Origin: Nocardia sp. CC227C
GTDB lineage: Bacteria > Actinomycetota > Actinomycetes > Mycobacteriales > Mycobacteriaceae
DNA length: 64,000 bases
Direction of reading: 5' to 3'
NCBI RefSeq assembly: GCF_030767025.1
Contig: NZ_JASITE010000002.1
Coordinates: forward strand, 124,001-188,000
Shown: in pieces, positions 43,129-52,434 of the stretch
How positions within the stretch are numbered: position 1 is the stretch's first letter
Layout: each line of letters opens with the position of its first letter
Translations under genes and position numbers: made by a program
Notes under the pieces: model-generated
The model's input: the letters and a program-made list of their open reading frames with translations, nothing else
Told to the model about the DNA's origin: nothing
Database searches by the model: none

Positions 43129-44040
43129 ATGACAAATACTCGAAGTAACAGGCCGGCAGGTTCGGACACCTTTGCGGTGAATCCTGAACTGCTGGCGACC
43201 ATAGGCGATCTACCGTTTTCGCTCAGCAGCGACGTTTTAGATCAGCATCTGCTCGTAAGCACCGAGGTCGTCGACTGCATAGTCGACGCTGCCGACGTAT
43301 CGGCGAGTGACGTGGTGGCAGACGTAGGCGCTGGGCTGGGTACAATCACTGTAGGCCTGATGCAGCGTGCTCGCAGAGTGATAGCTATCGAAAAGGATAA
43401 GCGCTTCGAATCGGAGCTAAGGTCCATCTCGAAACGTTGCTCGAAAGTCGATGTGCGATTGGAAGATTTTCTGGAATCTGACCTTACTGGCGTTCAGAAG
43501 ATTGTAGCCAATCCTCCCTTCGGATTACTTGAACCAATGCTGAAGCAACTTCCTTTGCATCCGCAAATCCAGCGGATTGTTCTGATACTCGGATCGCGGT
43601 CGGCAAGGAAGCTGTTAGCGTGTCCTGGTGATAGTGGTTTTACTCGACTCGCTCTGCTGGCTCATGCGTATTACTAAGAACGCCTCATAGCTGACATTGA
43701 TCGGCATCTATTCTATCCCGCACCTCGAACTGACTGCTCGATCATCGTTCTAGATAGAATCGATCAGTACGATCTGCCCCGCTGCATTATTAGGGAGCTG
43801 GCTCGTGCTGTGCACTTTCGAGCGGGCGTGAGAGTCCGTGACTTTGCTGCATCGCTAAATCGATTGCATCTGTTGAAAGGCCAAAGATTCGGTGCACTCG
43901 ATCTTAGCGATAGACAGATTTGGAATACTCGGCTGCAGCAGCTGTCTAATTCTCAGTTATCGGTACTGAGCCTAGATCTCGTGCACTTTGGAAACACGAC
44001 TAGCGCTCGCAGCCATGGAGATGGCCACGTAAATACATAA
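43129..44040 (+). pseudogene. KsgA/Erm-family rRNA adenine dimethyltransferase with in-frame TAA
   Basis: The frame matches the rRNA adenine dimethyltransferase family. It has DQHLLVSTEVVDCIVDAA, SAM motif VADVGAGLGTITVGL (about residues 64-78), acidic VIAIEKDKRF and catalytic VANPPFG (about 126-132). A TAA at 43,675-43,677 (codon 183) stops it after LLAHAYY. The same frame continues with the family's C-terminal part (ERLIADIDRHLFYPAPRTDCSIIVLDRI) to 44,040. A nonsense change has probably truncated a protein of about 303 residues. The catalytic half is intact, so partial function is possible but unlikely. Confidence 0.75.
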
Positions 44041-44052
44041 GCTGGGCAGAAA

Positions 44053-45036
44053 ATGAAGATCCTGATTTCAGGAGGCGGTGGCTACATCGGTAGCACTCTC
44101 GCCTCAGCCTGCATTGACTCCGGTATCACGCCGTTGATTCTAGACAACCTGTCGACTGGTCAACGTAGATTTACCGAAGGTAGGATTTTCTATGAAGGGG
44201 ACGTGGGCGACAGAAATCTGGTCCGTCGAGTTTTCAAGGATCATTCGGACATTTACTGCGTCGTGCATTGCGCAGCCCTGACGTCGGTACCTGAGTCCCT
44301 GAAACGTCCCCTCGATTACTATCGTGTCAATCTGGCCGAAACTATAAAGTTCGTCGGGGAAATAACAGATTTGGGCTGCGATCGCGTCGTTTTCAGTTCT
44401 ACAGCTGCAATACAAGGCTCGGTCAGTGATATTTCAAATAGGAGTCGCCCATCGAATCCGTACGCATCATCGAAGAGTATGGCGGAACAATTTCTAGCCG
44501 ATGTTTCCTCGTCTGGTCTGCGATCCATCGTGATGAGATACTACAATGTCGTAGGAGCGGATCCTAAGTTACGTTCGGGTAACACAGTGGATATCAGTTC
44601 GACACATGTGATCGCTCAGATGCTCGCCTGTAGAAAGTTTGGCTGGGATTTTCCTGTTTACGGCAATGACTGGCCGACGCGCGATGGCACGGCCATTCGG
44701 GATTTTATACACGTATGGGACTTAGCGATCGCGCATATTCAGGCGTTATCACGTTTCGATGACATAATGAATCATGGTAGCACTGATCACGAAGTGATGA
44801 ATATTGGAACGGGCGTCGGGACGACCGTTATGGAACTGCTGGCATCATTCGAGCGCGTTGCTGGATGCAATCTCAATGTTCGCATTGCGTCGCGACGACC
44901 AGGTGACATCGGGATCTCAACAGCAGACATCGATCACACACGCCACCTACTTCAGTGGGACCCGGTCTACTCACTCGAAGAGGCGATAAGTTCGTCACTT
45001 GCATGGGAGGAAAAGGGCCGATCTCTTGCGGACTAG
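44053..45036 (+). CDS. GalE-type NAD-dependent sugar-nucleotide epimerase
   Basis: A 327-residue extended short-chain dehydrogenase. Its features are the Rossmann motif GGGGYIGS (7-14), catalytic YASSK (about 137-141), active-site FSSTAAIQG, and GTAIRDFIHVWDLAIAHI, typical of UDP-glucose/UDP-N-acetylglucosamine 4-epimerases. It would interconvert C4 epimers of a UDP-sugar, feeding the glycosyltransferase of the same cluster. The DNA is low-GC like its neighbours. Exact substrate unknown. Confidence 0.85.
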   Translation: MKILISGGGGYIGSTLASACIDSGITPLILDNLSTGQRRFTEGRIFYEGDVGDRNLVRRVFKDHSDIYCVVHCAALTSVPESLKRPLDYYRVNLAETIKFVGEITDLGCDRVVFSSTAAIQGSVSDISNRSRPSNPYASSKSMAEQFLADVSSSGLRSIVMRYYNVVGADPKLRSGNTVDISSTHVIAQMLACRKFGWDFPVYGNDWPTRDGTAIRDFIHVWDLAIAHIQALSRFDDIMNHGSTDHEVMNIGTGVGTTVMELLASFERVAGCNLNVRIASRRPGDIGISTADIDHTRHLLQWDPVYSLEEAISSSLAWEEKGRSLAD

Positions 45037-45200
45037 ACCAGCCGACCCTTCATAATTGGAATGCAAATGCGCCTCAATCGACGGCATCTACAATCGTGAA
45101 GGTTTGGTCCGAAGTCATGGTCGTAGCTTCCGGTCGGTCGACCGAGGTGGGAGTTATAGTTGTTATTCGATTCACCTGTCGCCTTCTGGAGTAATAAGCT

Positions 45201-46034
45201 ATGCCTCGTCCGGAACGTCCGCTGGACCCTTCAGCTGGCCCGATTCAGGCGTTTGCCGCTGAGCTACGCGCACTCCGTGTCGATGCGGGCAGCCCCAAGT
45301 ACCTTCAGATGGCGAGGCTGACAGGTCGTTCGCGTACAGCACTTTCGGAGGCTGCTGGCGGTGACCATTTCCCGACATGGGAGACGACCGAGGCCTTCGT
45401 CAAAGCATGCCAGGGAGACGTAGAGAGCTGGCTGTCCAAGTGGGAGGACGTGCAACTTCGGCTGGCCCGACCTACTGCTCAATCTGACAACGATCCTATG
45501 CAGTCGGACCTTACGTGGGAAGCAGTCGAATCGCACCAAGAACGCACGCTGTACCAGAGCATCCATCGAACACTCGACCGATACGAAGGCGGAGCTGAAG
45601 TTCTACTGCGCCTCTGGCAAGAGCAGCGTAGCCAGGCTCGACAGTCCGAGAACCACCGAGCCATCATGACCTTGGTAGTGGTGATCGGCGCCGTGGGTGG
45701 CATGAGTTACGTTGCGCTGCAGTCTGACTCAAGGATCATGTCGGCGGCGGTGGCGTCCGCGGTCGGCGTGCTCGGCCTGTTCGGCGCCCTGATCTCGGCA
45801 AAGTATTATGAGCGGTTCAAGCTGCATACGTATGGTGCTGAGCATTTCCAGCGCCGCTTGTCCGAGCTGTACCCGGACCTACGAATCGAACAACTGTGGT
45901 CGGAGAATGAGAGTCAACACAAACAACGGTACAAGACGCTCTCCAGTATCCGACTGCATCACTTGTGGGTAGCCGCCCACCTGGGCATTGCGCTGTTGGG
46001 CGGCACCGTGGCGATTATTGTGCTGGCCAGTTGA
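45201..46034 (+). CDS. HTH protein with SLATT-like membrane region
   Basis: A 277-residue protein. The N-terminal helix-turn-helix (about 14-75: QAFAAELRALRVDAGSPKYLQMARLTGRSRTALSEAAGG ... PTWETTEAFVKACQGD) is the type found at the front of actinomycete STAND proteins. The C-terminal region has three transmembrane helices (about 154-174, 180-200, 255-276) around a soluble loop (YYERFKLHTYGAEHFQRRLSELYPDL). The layout resembles SLATT-type effectors that are proposed to permeabilise membranes in conflict systems. GGAG precedes the ATG. Confidence 0.6.
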   Translation: MPRPERPLDPSAGPIQAFAAELRALRVDAGSPKYLQMARLTGRSRTALSEAAGGDHFPTWETTEAFVKACQGDVESWLSKWEDVQLRLARPTAQSDNDPMQSDLTWEAVESHQERTLYQSIHRTLDRYEGGAEVLLRLWQEQRSQARQSENHRAIMTLVVVIGAVGGMSYVALQSDSRIMSAAVASAVGVLGLFGALISAKYYERFKLHTYGAEHFQRRLSELYPDLRIEQLWSENESQHKQRYKTLSSIRLHHLWVAAHLGIALLGGTVAIIVLAS

Positions 46035-46047
46035 TCCGGTGCGAGGC

Positions 46048-47391
46048 TCACGATCGGTACAACTTGGTGATCTCCTGCCAGATCTTGTGGCGCTCCGCGT
46101 CGATCAGGTTCGCCCTGCGCAGTCGTTCGTCGATGTTCTCGACTACGTACTTGTTGATGCGAACAGCGAAAGCGTCCAGAAGACATGCGAACTCGGGGTC
46201 AACGGTGTCGGATCGGGTGATCCATGCGCGGAGCTGGTCGCGTAGGGCGTGACCATGTTGGGCCAGCTCGGCATACCACGGGGTGTCGGGCGCCGATTCG
46301 TACCACCTTGCACCGGCTGCGGTGATGATCGGTACGAGGTCACGGGCATAGTGGATGATCGCAATCACACTGATGGACAAGACCGCTTCGCGCACCAACG
46401 GATCGGCGTACTCAGGGGCGACGAGCGCCGGGTTGATGCCCCTGAGTGGACGCTGGTCGTGCCGATGCCGCCGGGCGTCGGGACGTCCGTTGGCACCGAA
46501 ACGGGTTGGGCTGCTCTTGCTTCCTGAGATCAGGCTCTCGATCGCGACGTAGGCATCTTGGTGAAGAAAGGTCAATTCCAGGTCCTCGGGCAGCGGTCCC
46601 TTCAGCGGTCCTCGCTCGTGGTTGCTGGTGACGTCCAGATGGAGCGCATAACCCTTCTTGGTGCCCGGATGCGGATCCTCGGGCACGGCTTCGTATAACG
46701 CGAGGTGTCCCCAGAAGGCCGTCTTGGGGAACAGGGCGGCCAGCTTCTCCTGGATACTTCCTCTGAAGCAGATGTCTATCAGGTGGATATCCTGGCCGCC
46801 GGCGTCAACATCGACGCCGTACTGCTCGAAGTAGGCGGTGAGCTGTCGTAGCATGTCGGTGGGATCGACAGGTACTGTCGGGCGCTTCCGAAACACCTCG
46901 ATATGCGAAAAATCCCTCCCCTCATGGGTTTCCGCGTCCTGGAGTGCAATGTCGACCAGCTGCCGCGGTAGATACATGCTGGCGCCGTGGCGGGCGAAGA
47001 GATTCGGCATCAGCTCGGCCAGGACGAAGCCGAACGCGTGACCGTCGCGGCCGTTCGCGACGATTTTCGTCGTGGGATCCTTATCGACCGCGGCTACGAG
47101 GTCCGGGATCATATCCACGACAACCTTCATCACGAAGGGCGCGACGTGGTGCTGGACGACGCCGTACGCCCGAACGAGTGTCCGCACCTTGTCTTCGGTG
47201 TCGATGCGGAAGCCGCGGAGGAACCCTTCAAAGACCTCGGGTTCCAGGCCGAACGACTCATGGTCGACATTCGGCGGCAGGATGTTCGCCGGTTCGAGCC
47301 ACCAGTCGATCTGCGCGGTGTGCCCGGTGTCCGGAGAGAGGGACACCCCGCAGGCTGGGCACTGCGGGGTGATCTCGGTGCGCATGTTCAT
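46048..47391 (-). CDS. Hypothetical protein, possibly HAD-like, conflict-associated
   Basis: A 447-residue soluble protein. The N-terminus has a single CPAC knuckle (CPACGVSLSPDTG). The middle contains KIVANGRDGHAFGFVLAELMP and IHLIDICFRGSIQEKLAALFP, followed by HPGTKKGYALHLDV. The R-D-G and D-x-C-F-x-G-S-x-Q pattern recalls the HAD-like proteins that occur with ATP-grasp or phosphoribosyltransferase genes in actinomycete Ter-like modules; this is a weak resemblance. It is coupled to the small gene upstream. Confidence 0.5.
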   Translation of the reverse strand: MNMRTEITPQCPACGVSLSPDTGHTAQIDWWLEPANILPPNVDHESFGLEPEVFEGFLRGFRIDTEDKVRTLVRAYGVVQHHVAPFVMKVVVDMIPDLVAAVDKDPTTKIVANGRDGHAFGFVLAELMPNLFARHGASMYLPRQLVDIALQDAETHEGRDFSHIEVFRKRPTVPVDPTDMLRQLTAYFEQYGVDVDAGGQDIHLIDICFRGSIQEKLAALFPKTAFWGHLALYEAVPEDPHPGTKKGYALHLDVTSNHERGPLKGPLPEDLELTFLHQDAYVAIESLISGSKSSPTRFGANGRPDARRHRHDQRPLRGINPALVAPEYADPLVREAVLSISVIAIIHYARDLVPIITAAGARWYESAPDTPWYAELAQHGHALRDQLRAWITRSDTVDPEFACLLDAFAVRINKYVVENIDERLRRANLIDAERHKIWQEITKLYRS

Positions 47392-47615
47392 GCGCGGGTT
47401 ACTTGCCGGAGCCAGATGTCGGTCTGCTCCATGAGCACGTTGGCAAGGACCATCATCTGTGCGGCTCGGTGCGGCGCGACAGTCCGGTGCTGCTCAGCGG
47501 TCTCCAACAGTTCGGCGGTGAGTTCGCTGACAGCACCGAGAGCAGCGTTGAGCAGGTGGATATTGATCGTGAAAGGATCAGCGGGCGGCCTGGACGAGTC
47601 GTGCGCGTTGGTCAC
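47388..47615 (-). CDS. Small helical protein, first gene of the two-gene operon
   Basis: A 75-residue protein, mostly helical (NIHLLNAALGAVSELTAELLETAEQHRTVAPHRAAQMMVLANVLMEQTDIW). The GTG start at 47,615 is preceded by GAGAGGTAATC. Its stop overlaps the ATG of the 447-residue gene, so it is likely an obligate partner. It has no recognised domain. Confidence 0.55.
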   Translation of the reverse strand: MTNAHDSSRPPADPFTINIHLLNAALGAVSELTAELLETAEQHRTVAPHRAAQMMVLANVLMEQTDIWLRQVTRA

Positions 47616-47836
47616 GATTACCTCTCTGATATCTCGGTGACGGAACGAGCTCGACGGTATGGCGATCGGCATCGCCGTTGATCGTGTCGACTGGAAGGAT
47701 CAGTGGAATATCGACCCACTGACTGGAACACGACCGGAAAGGCCCTGGTAGACCAGCGTGGCTGGACTATGGCGTATCCCGAAGCACGGTGCACCAAGGA
47801 GCGATCACGATTCAAAGTCACTTTCGGCGGCAAGCG

Positions 47837-47860
47837 AAAACCCCGCCTCAGAAGACGGGG
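47837..47860 (-). terminator. Intrinsic terminator of the 47,896 gene
   Basis: On the minus strand a GC-rich stem (CCCCG with CGGGG, 47,841-47,860, extended by an imperfect pair) is followed directly by TTTT. It is 36 bases after the stop of the gene at 47,896-48,345. This is the clearest rho-independent terminator in the window. Confidence 0.7.
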
Positions 47861-47895
47861 TGGAGATCGGCAATGCGTAATCTATCGGAAGTTAT

Positions 47896-48345
47896 CTACT
47901 CCTTTCGAAGAGTGGTGAGTGTTTCGAACATCCGGATACGCTCTGCGGCTGTCGCGCGTAGAATTGACTCGAACTCTTCGCGTTCTAACACTGGTTCTGT
48001 ACTGTCATTTTCCGCAGACGCGCAATCCGTCAACTGGATCGACCATCGGCGAAAGCCTCCGGATCCGCCGTTGTGAACTTCTTTTGCGCGGTCGAACACT
48101 GCCATGCATACCTCGTACGAATCACGGCAAGCCTCCATCCCATGGCTTTTTATAAGCCAAGCCCTGAGAAATTGAGCCAGCCAGGTGAATTCGCGAACGA
48201 CGGCGTCCGCAAGGAAGCCAGTTCGGTCGTTGCCCCGGGCGATCCAAAGCTGTTGTTCTCTGTCATCCGCCGTACACACCGACCAGAAATAGGCAGCGAT
48301 GGCGTTTATCTTGCGATCATCAGCGAGTATATCCGATGAATCCAT
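47896..48345 (-). CDS. Hypothetical protein beside the STAND gene
   Basis: A 149-residue soluble protein, mainly helical (INAIAAYFWSVCTADD, FTWLAQFLRAWLIKSHGMEACRDSYEVCMAVFDRAKEV). No domain is recognised. It is divergent from the large NTPase gene with about 145 AT-rich bases between, so the two may be co-regulated. Confidence 0.55.
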   Translation of the reverse strand: MDSSDILADDRKINAIAAYFWSVCTADDREQQLWIARGNDRTGFLADAVVREFTWLAQFLRAWLIKSHGMEACRDSYEVCMAVFDRAKEVHNGGSGGFRRWSIQLTDCASAENDSTEPVLEREEFESILRATAAERIRMFETLTTLRKE

Positions 48346-48477
48346 ACCTCGGCCTCTCGATGTGGCCGACCTCCAGAAGTTACTTAATACGCATTAAGGA
48401 CAAAAATGCAATATGCAGTACAATTCCCATCTCTGTAATCGATGACTATTTCACAACGCCGCCTCGACGTCTGGTGA

Positions 48478-48489
48478 TATGATCAAGCC
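48478..48489 (+). promoter_or_regulatory. Leaderless -10 box of the STAND gene
   Basis: TATGAT (48,478-48,483) ends 6 bases before the GTG start codon and there is no Shine-Dalgarno sequence. This matches a leaderless actinobacterial promoter. Confidence 0.5.
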
Positions 48490-51400
48490 GTGCGAGATCT
48501 CCTGGCTGCCATCGAGTCTGATGTGCTGGAACAATTCAGTGCGCGCGCGTCGAAGTTCACGGCCGACGCCTGCCCAAATATTGCGGACATCATCGAGAAT
48601 CGCATTGGTCTTTACGCTGCCTCGGGAGGCATCGACGATGAGCGGCTTCTCGAAACGGTCAAACTTGCCCTCTCGTACACGGCCGCCGCTGGCTCTACAA
48701 GCGGTACAGTGAAGGATATTGTGGCCACTGCGGCGATGGCGGGGGCAAGGGCCTATTTTTTCTTTGATGGCTACCCTTCGGACGATGACTTCGCTAGTAT
48801 TCGGACTGCATGTGACCCACATGGCGTGAAAACGATAAGTATGAACTCCCAAGCGTGTCGATTCTCTTGGGCAAAATGGAGTGAGAATCGCGCGCTCAGG
48901 CGAAACGCTGGCGCTGCACCCCATCCCAAGAGCGGATCAAATCGCAAGAAGGAATATGCACATATTCTTTCGATCGCGCTCTACGATGTGTTCAGTCGCC
49001 CGAACGATTTCCGGCAATTTGTTCAGCGGCGTACTGTCGGCTGGTCCGACGGTACTCGGGAGTTGTTGGTAATCTCGGCAAACTATGTTGAAGACGTTGC
49101 CGTAGGCGGCAATCTGCATATTTTTCGTACTATTGAGCCCGATCTTCGAAAACAGGTATGCGATGTCCTACACACCTGGCCGCGAATCATCGTCGGAGAA
49201 GCGGGGGCCGGCAAGAGCACTTTACTGTGGTCATTGCAGAGAAGTCTTAACAGACAAGTCGGTGTTCAGGCACTACTGCTGTCTGCGGCGTGGGTATTGC
49301 AACGTGACAAAGAACAACTCAAACGCCAACTGATCGCAGCAATGGATGAATTCCAGCAAGCTGGCATCACACCCATACTCCTCCTCGATACCGTCGACCT
49401 CCTTCTTCATGACGAGCATAATAGACAAGAGCTGCGCTCACTGATAACTGCGATCGAGAGCCGTGGCTACGCTGCCCTCTATTCGACCCGACCGCAAGAA
49501 TATGCACTGATCAACATCAACAGTGCGCGACATGTTGTTTTAGAATCCTATGATAACCGTGAGCTGGATCGTGCAGCTCACAAGCTTGCCCGCCACTATT
49601 GCCCGGACTCCTCATCCGACCAGTTGGCGGAGCGCATTCTGAACGCGAACGCGCGTTGGCTTCCCGTAGCCAATGTCTGCCGAAGTCCGCTTCTTCTCCG
49701 CATGCTGTTTGATCTCTCTTCTCCTAACGAGCCCGAACTTGATGACGTTGACGTGACAGGTCTGCTCGGAGCCTATTGGGAGCGCAGAATCGTACGAGAC
49801 GCTAGGTATGAGTCTGCTGCTTCCTTGCAAACGAGACCGACCGAGAATCTGAGCCGATTCGCTGGATACGCGGGTATCGGACTCCTGATTGCTGGAACCC
49901 CGGATCTGCCGAGTGACGCTTTCGAGGACTCTACGCAGGCATGTATCGATTCGCGAGCGCAGAATGAGGATAGGACAGTTCGTGAAGGTCTCGACATTCT
50001 GGTGTCGCGAGGCACGCTTGTTCGAAACAACACGCTGGTGGGGTTCTTCCATCAAATAATGTTGGAGTATGCTGCCGCGAAGGGAATTCTGTTTACCGCC
50101 GAACCGATTGTTCTCCGTGTGATCGCTGAGCGGGTGGCGGCTGGCGACGGAGACCTGTTTGTTGGCGCAGCGCTAGAACAGACGCTTATCCTTGCTGGAC
50201 ACAATCGGATATTCCTGCCTGTGGCCCAAGAGGTCGTGAGTTCACTTATAAGCTCAAGAAGTGATTCCATTCAAGCTATTGGATCGGTCGCTTGGGTGTA
50301 TCACAACGAGCTGATTGAAGATCCTCGCGAACGGTTACGTGAAGTCGGCAGCTCTGCCCTTCAGAGAGCAGCGCGGGTTCTGCCGTCGATCGCGAATAAG
50401 AGTAATGGCATGACGATCAGCCAGCTTATTCTTATATGGCAGACGACCAATGATTCTGCCGTGAAGTCGACAGTGTTAGAGGCTTTCTCTCGAATTGGCA
50501 TGAGAGCGCCGTTGGATGTTGTCGCCGCTGTCGAGTATATCGACCCAGTGCAAGTCGTTAGTAGTCAAAGTGACGAGGTCGGGCTGAAGCGTAGTCTGCT
50601 GTCGGTTCTAAAAGTTATCTCTCCTGTCGCGCGGTCTCTGGTCCGGTCCAGCTTGGTCGCCCTGCTCATCCGATCCGAAAACAATGCACGCATTGAACTT
50701 GAGTATTTGCGCGATCAATGGCCAGAGATCGGCGACGTAGATTTTTACAATGAAATTGTTAGATCGTCGACAGATGAACAGCGCCAGAACCGGAACTTCA
50801 TAGTTGGCCTCGGATCGCTCCAAGCTGCCGAGTGGCGCCGCGCCGGCTTCTGGGAGTCGATCGAGTCCTGGGAGCGGCAACTTTCATATGCCATGCATCC
50901 GGATGATACCGAATCAAATCTAGTCGTAGAATCCCGGCTTATTGGTATACAAGAATTCGTGATAGAAATGGAGGGTGGAGACGAGCGGATCGATCCTGCG
51001 ATTGGCTCGTTGCTTGACGCAGATAGCCCCGCAATTCGAGATCTTGTTGTGGCAATAGTCTTGCCTAGGATAATTCAATCCGAATCGCCTAGCGCGCGAG
51101 CCCTGGAGTCGCTGGCGCGAACTGTGCTCAAGACGATCGGATTGTCCGCGCAGAAAGGGCGCGTCACCAGGCGTCAAGGTGCCATTCTCGACCTTCTGTC
51201 ACAGTTCAGCCTTCCTGAAGGTCTGCTCAGCCGTGTATTGCCGAGTAAGCTGAATAATGCCGATTGGTTGTCGGATACACGTATGCTGCGTCTCGTCCCG
51301 ATGGCCGCAGATGACGGGGTGCGCTCGGCACAACGCCTGCTCGCTAAAATGGCATCGGATGCCAGCAAGTTTTCCGACCAAGAGTTCGATGTATTATTCG

Positions 51401-52407
51401 GCACGATGGCCATGCATGCACCGAAAACCGCCGCCGTGTTCGATGCTGTTTTGTCTATTGCGCTGACAAGGTCCCGAAGTTCCGATATCGAGAAAATTGT
51501 GAATTCTGCCGACCTTTATCCCCATAGCCTCGCCGCCGTCGCCCCCGCACTGTTCGTCTATGGTCAAACCCTTATCGCGACAACGGATACGGATGAGAAA
51601 AAACGAGGTACCGCCCTTCTGGCAAGCATCATGGATAAAGTGAGGCTCGATATCAGTTGGGATGAGCTGCGAGGGCTACTGGACACGATAGACGACCCCG
51701 AGGCGCTTAATCCACTGATAGGAATTCTATGGAAGCAGACACAAATAGCGGATGTCGATGGTCAGGTTGCGTATCTGACACGGTACATCAGCGTCGAGCC
51801 GGAAGCATCGCCTCCGGTCACTCGCGCACCGGGCCAGGAGGGTCTGCCAATATCGACGGCTGTCAAATGTACGGAAGCTCTATTGAGGCTACTCACCATC
51901 CGGGCAGAATCCTCAGCCGAGCATTGGCTTATAATACGCACGCTGGGACTTTATGAATTTGGAAATGACGAGGTCTTCGTCAACGGCACGCGATTCGCCG
52001 TCGTGTGCGAATACCTGTCGCTTCTCGGCGGACACTCGCCGGCCAAGTCGAGCGAGTTTATACTCGACTATCTTGACAGGCTGTCTACTGGCGGGTTCTT
52101 TGGCATAACCCCCACCCTTTGGCGTCGCGAACTTCAAAACGCGGCTCGCTTGGCGTGCGGGTACGGATTCGGTGCGACGGCGAGATCGATCACCGAAGTG
52201 GCTTCGAAACTTGACGACGACGTCGCGGAAGCCATTATCGAAGCCGTCGCCGAGCAAAACTATCGGGAGATACGATCACTCTTGCAAGAGATTGCATCAC
52301 GCACGTCTTCTGTGCAGCTCCGAGAATATATTATTGATCTCGTAAGAACATACGACAGGCGGCTGGGGACACGGGTGTTTCCGGAACTCTTGGAGGCTAT
52401 CAAGTAA
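48490..52407 (+). CDS. Large STAND/NACHT-like P-loop NTPase, putative defence sensor
   Basis: A 1305-residue protein. The N-terminal about 230 residues have a possible nuclease-like or adaptor domain (ARAYFFFDGYPSDDDFASIRTACDPHGVKTISM, about 93-124). A P-loop NTPase follows, with Walker A GEAGAGKSTLLW (about 235-246), Walker-B-like ITPILLLDTVDLLL (about 293-306) and a sensor-like ALYSTRPQEY. From about 560 to the end it is built of helical HEAT/TPR-like repeats. This three-part plan (effector, NTPase switch, repeat sensor) is that of STAND proteins such as Avs. The effector type cannot be proven here. Confidence 0.75.
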   Translation: MRDLLAAIESDVLEQFSARASKFTADACPNIADIIENRIGLYAASGGIDDERLLETVKLALSYTAAAGSTSGTVKDIVATAAMAGARAYFFFDGYPSDDDFASIRTACDPHGVKTISMNSQACRFSWAKWSENRALRRNAGAAPHPKSGSNRKKEYAHILSIALYDVFSRPNDFRQFVQRRTVGWSDGTRELLVISANYVEDVAVGGNLHIFRTIEPDLRKQVCDVLHTWPRIIVGEAGAGKSTLLWSLQRSLNRQVGVQALLLSAAWVLQRDKEQLKRQLIAAMDEFQQAGITPILLLDTVDLLLHDEHNRQELRSLITAIESRGYAALYSTRPQEYALININSARHVVLESYDNRELDRAAHKLARHYCPDSSSDQLAERILNANARWLPVANVCRSPLLLRMLFDLSSPNEPELDDVDVTGLLGAYWERRIVRDARYESAASLQTRPTENLSRFAGYAGIGLLIAGTPDLPSDAFEDSTQACIDSRAQNEDRTVREGLDILVSRGTLVRNNTLVGFFHQIMLEYAAAKGILFTAEPIVLRVIAERVAAGDGDLFVGAALEQTLILAGHNRIFLPVAQEVVSSLISSRSDSIQAIGSVAWVYHNELIEDPRERLREVGSSALQRAARVLPSIANKSNGMTISQLILIWQTTNDSAVKSTVLEAFSRIGMRAPLDVVAAVEYIDPVQVVSSQSDEVGLKRSLLSVLKVISPVARSLVRSSLVALLIRSENNARIELEYLRDQWPEIGDVDFYNEIVRSSTDEQRQNRNFIVGLGSLQAAEWRRAGFWESIESWERQLSYAMHPDDTESNLVVESRLIGIQEFVIEMEGGDERIDPAIGSLLDADSPAIRDLVVAIVLPRIIQSESPSARALESLARTVLKTIGLSAQKGRVTRRQGAILDLLSQFSLPEGLLSRVLPSKLNNADWLSDTRMLRLVPMAADDGVRSAQRLLAKMASDASKFSDQEFDVLFGTMAMHAPKTAAVFDAVLSIALTRSRSSDIEKIVNSADLYPHSLAAVAPALFVYGQTLIATTDTDEKKRGTALLASIMDKVRLDISWDELRGLLDTIDDPEALNPLIGILWKQTQIADVDGQVAYLTRYISVEPEASPPVTRAPGQEGLPISTAVKCTEALLRLLTIRAESSAEHWLIIRTLGLYEFGNDEVFVNGTRFAVVCEYLSLLGGHSPAKSSEFILDYLDRLSTGGFFGITPTLWRRELQNAARLACGYGFGATARSITEVASKLDDDVAEAIIEAVAEQNYREIRSLLQEIASRTSSVQLREYIIDLVRTYDRRLGTRVFPELLEAIK

Positions 52408-52434
52408 TTGTGGTTGTTCTACGATGCTACTAAC

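Noticed and set aside
39046..45036. A full polyketide or non-ribosomal peptide gene cluster
   Set aside because: No synthase, carrier protein or adenylation domain is present; only sugar-type and tailoring enzymes are found.
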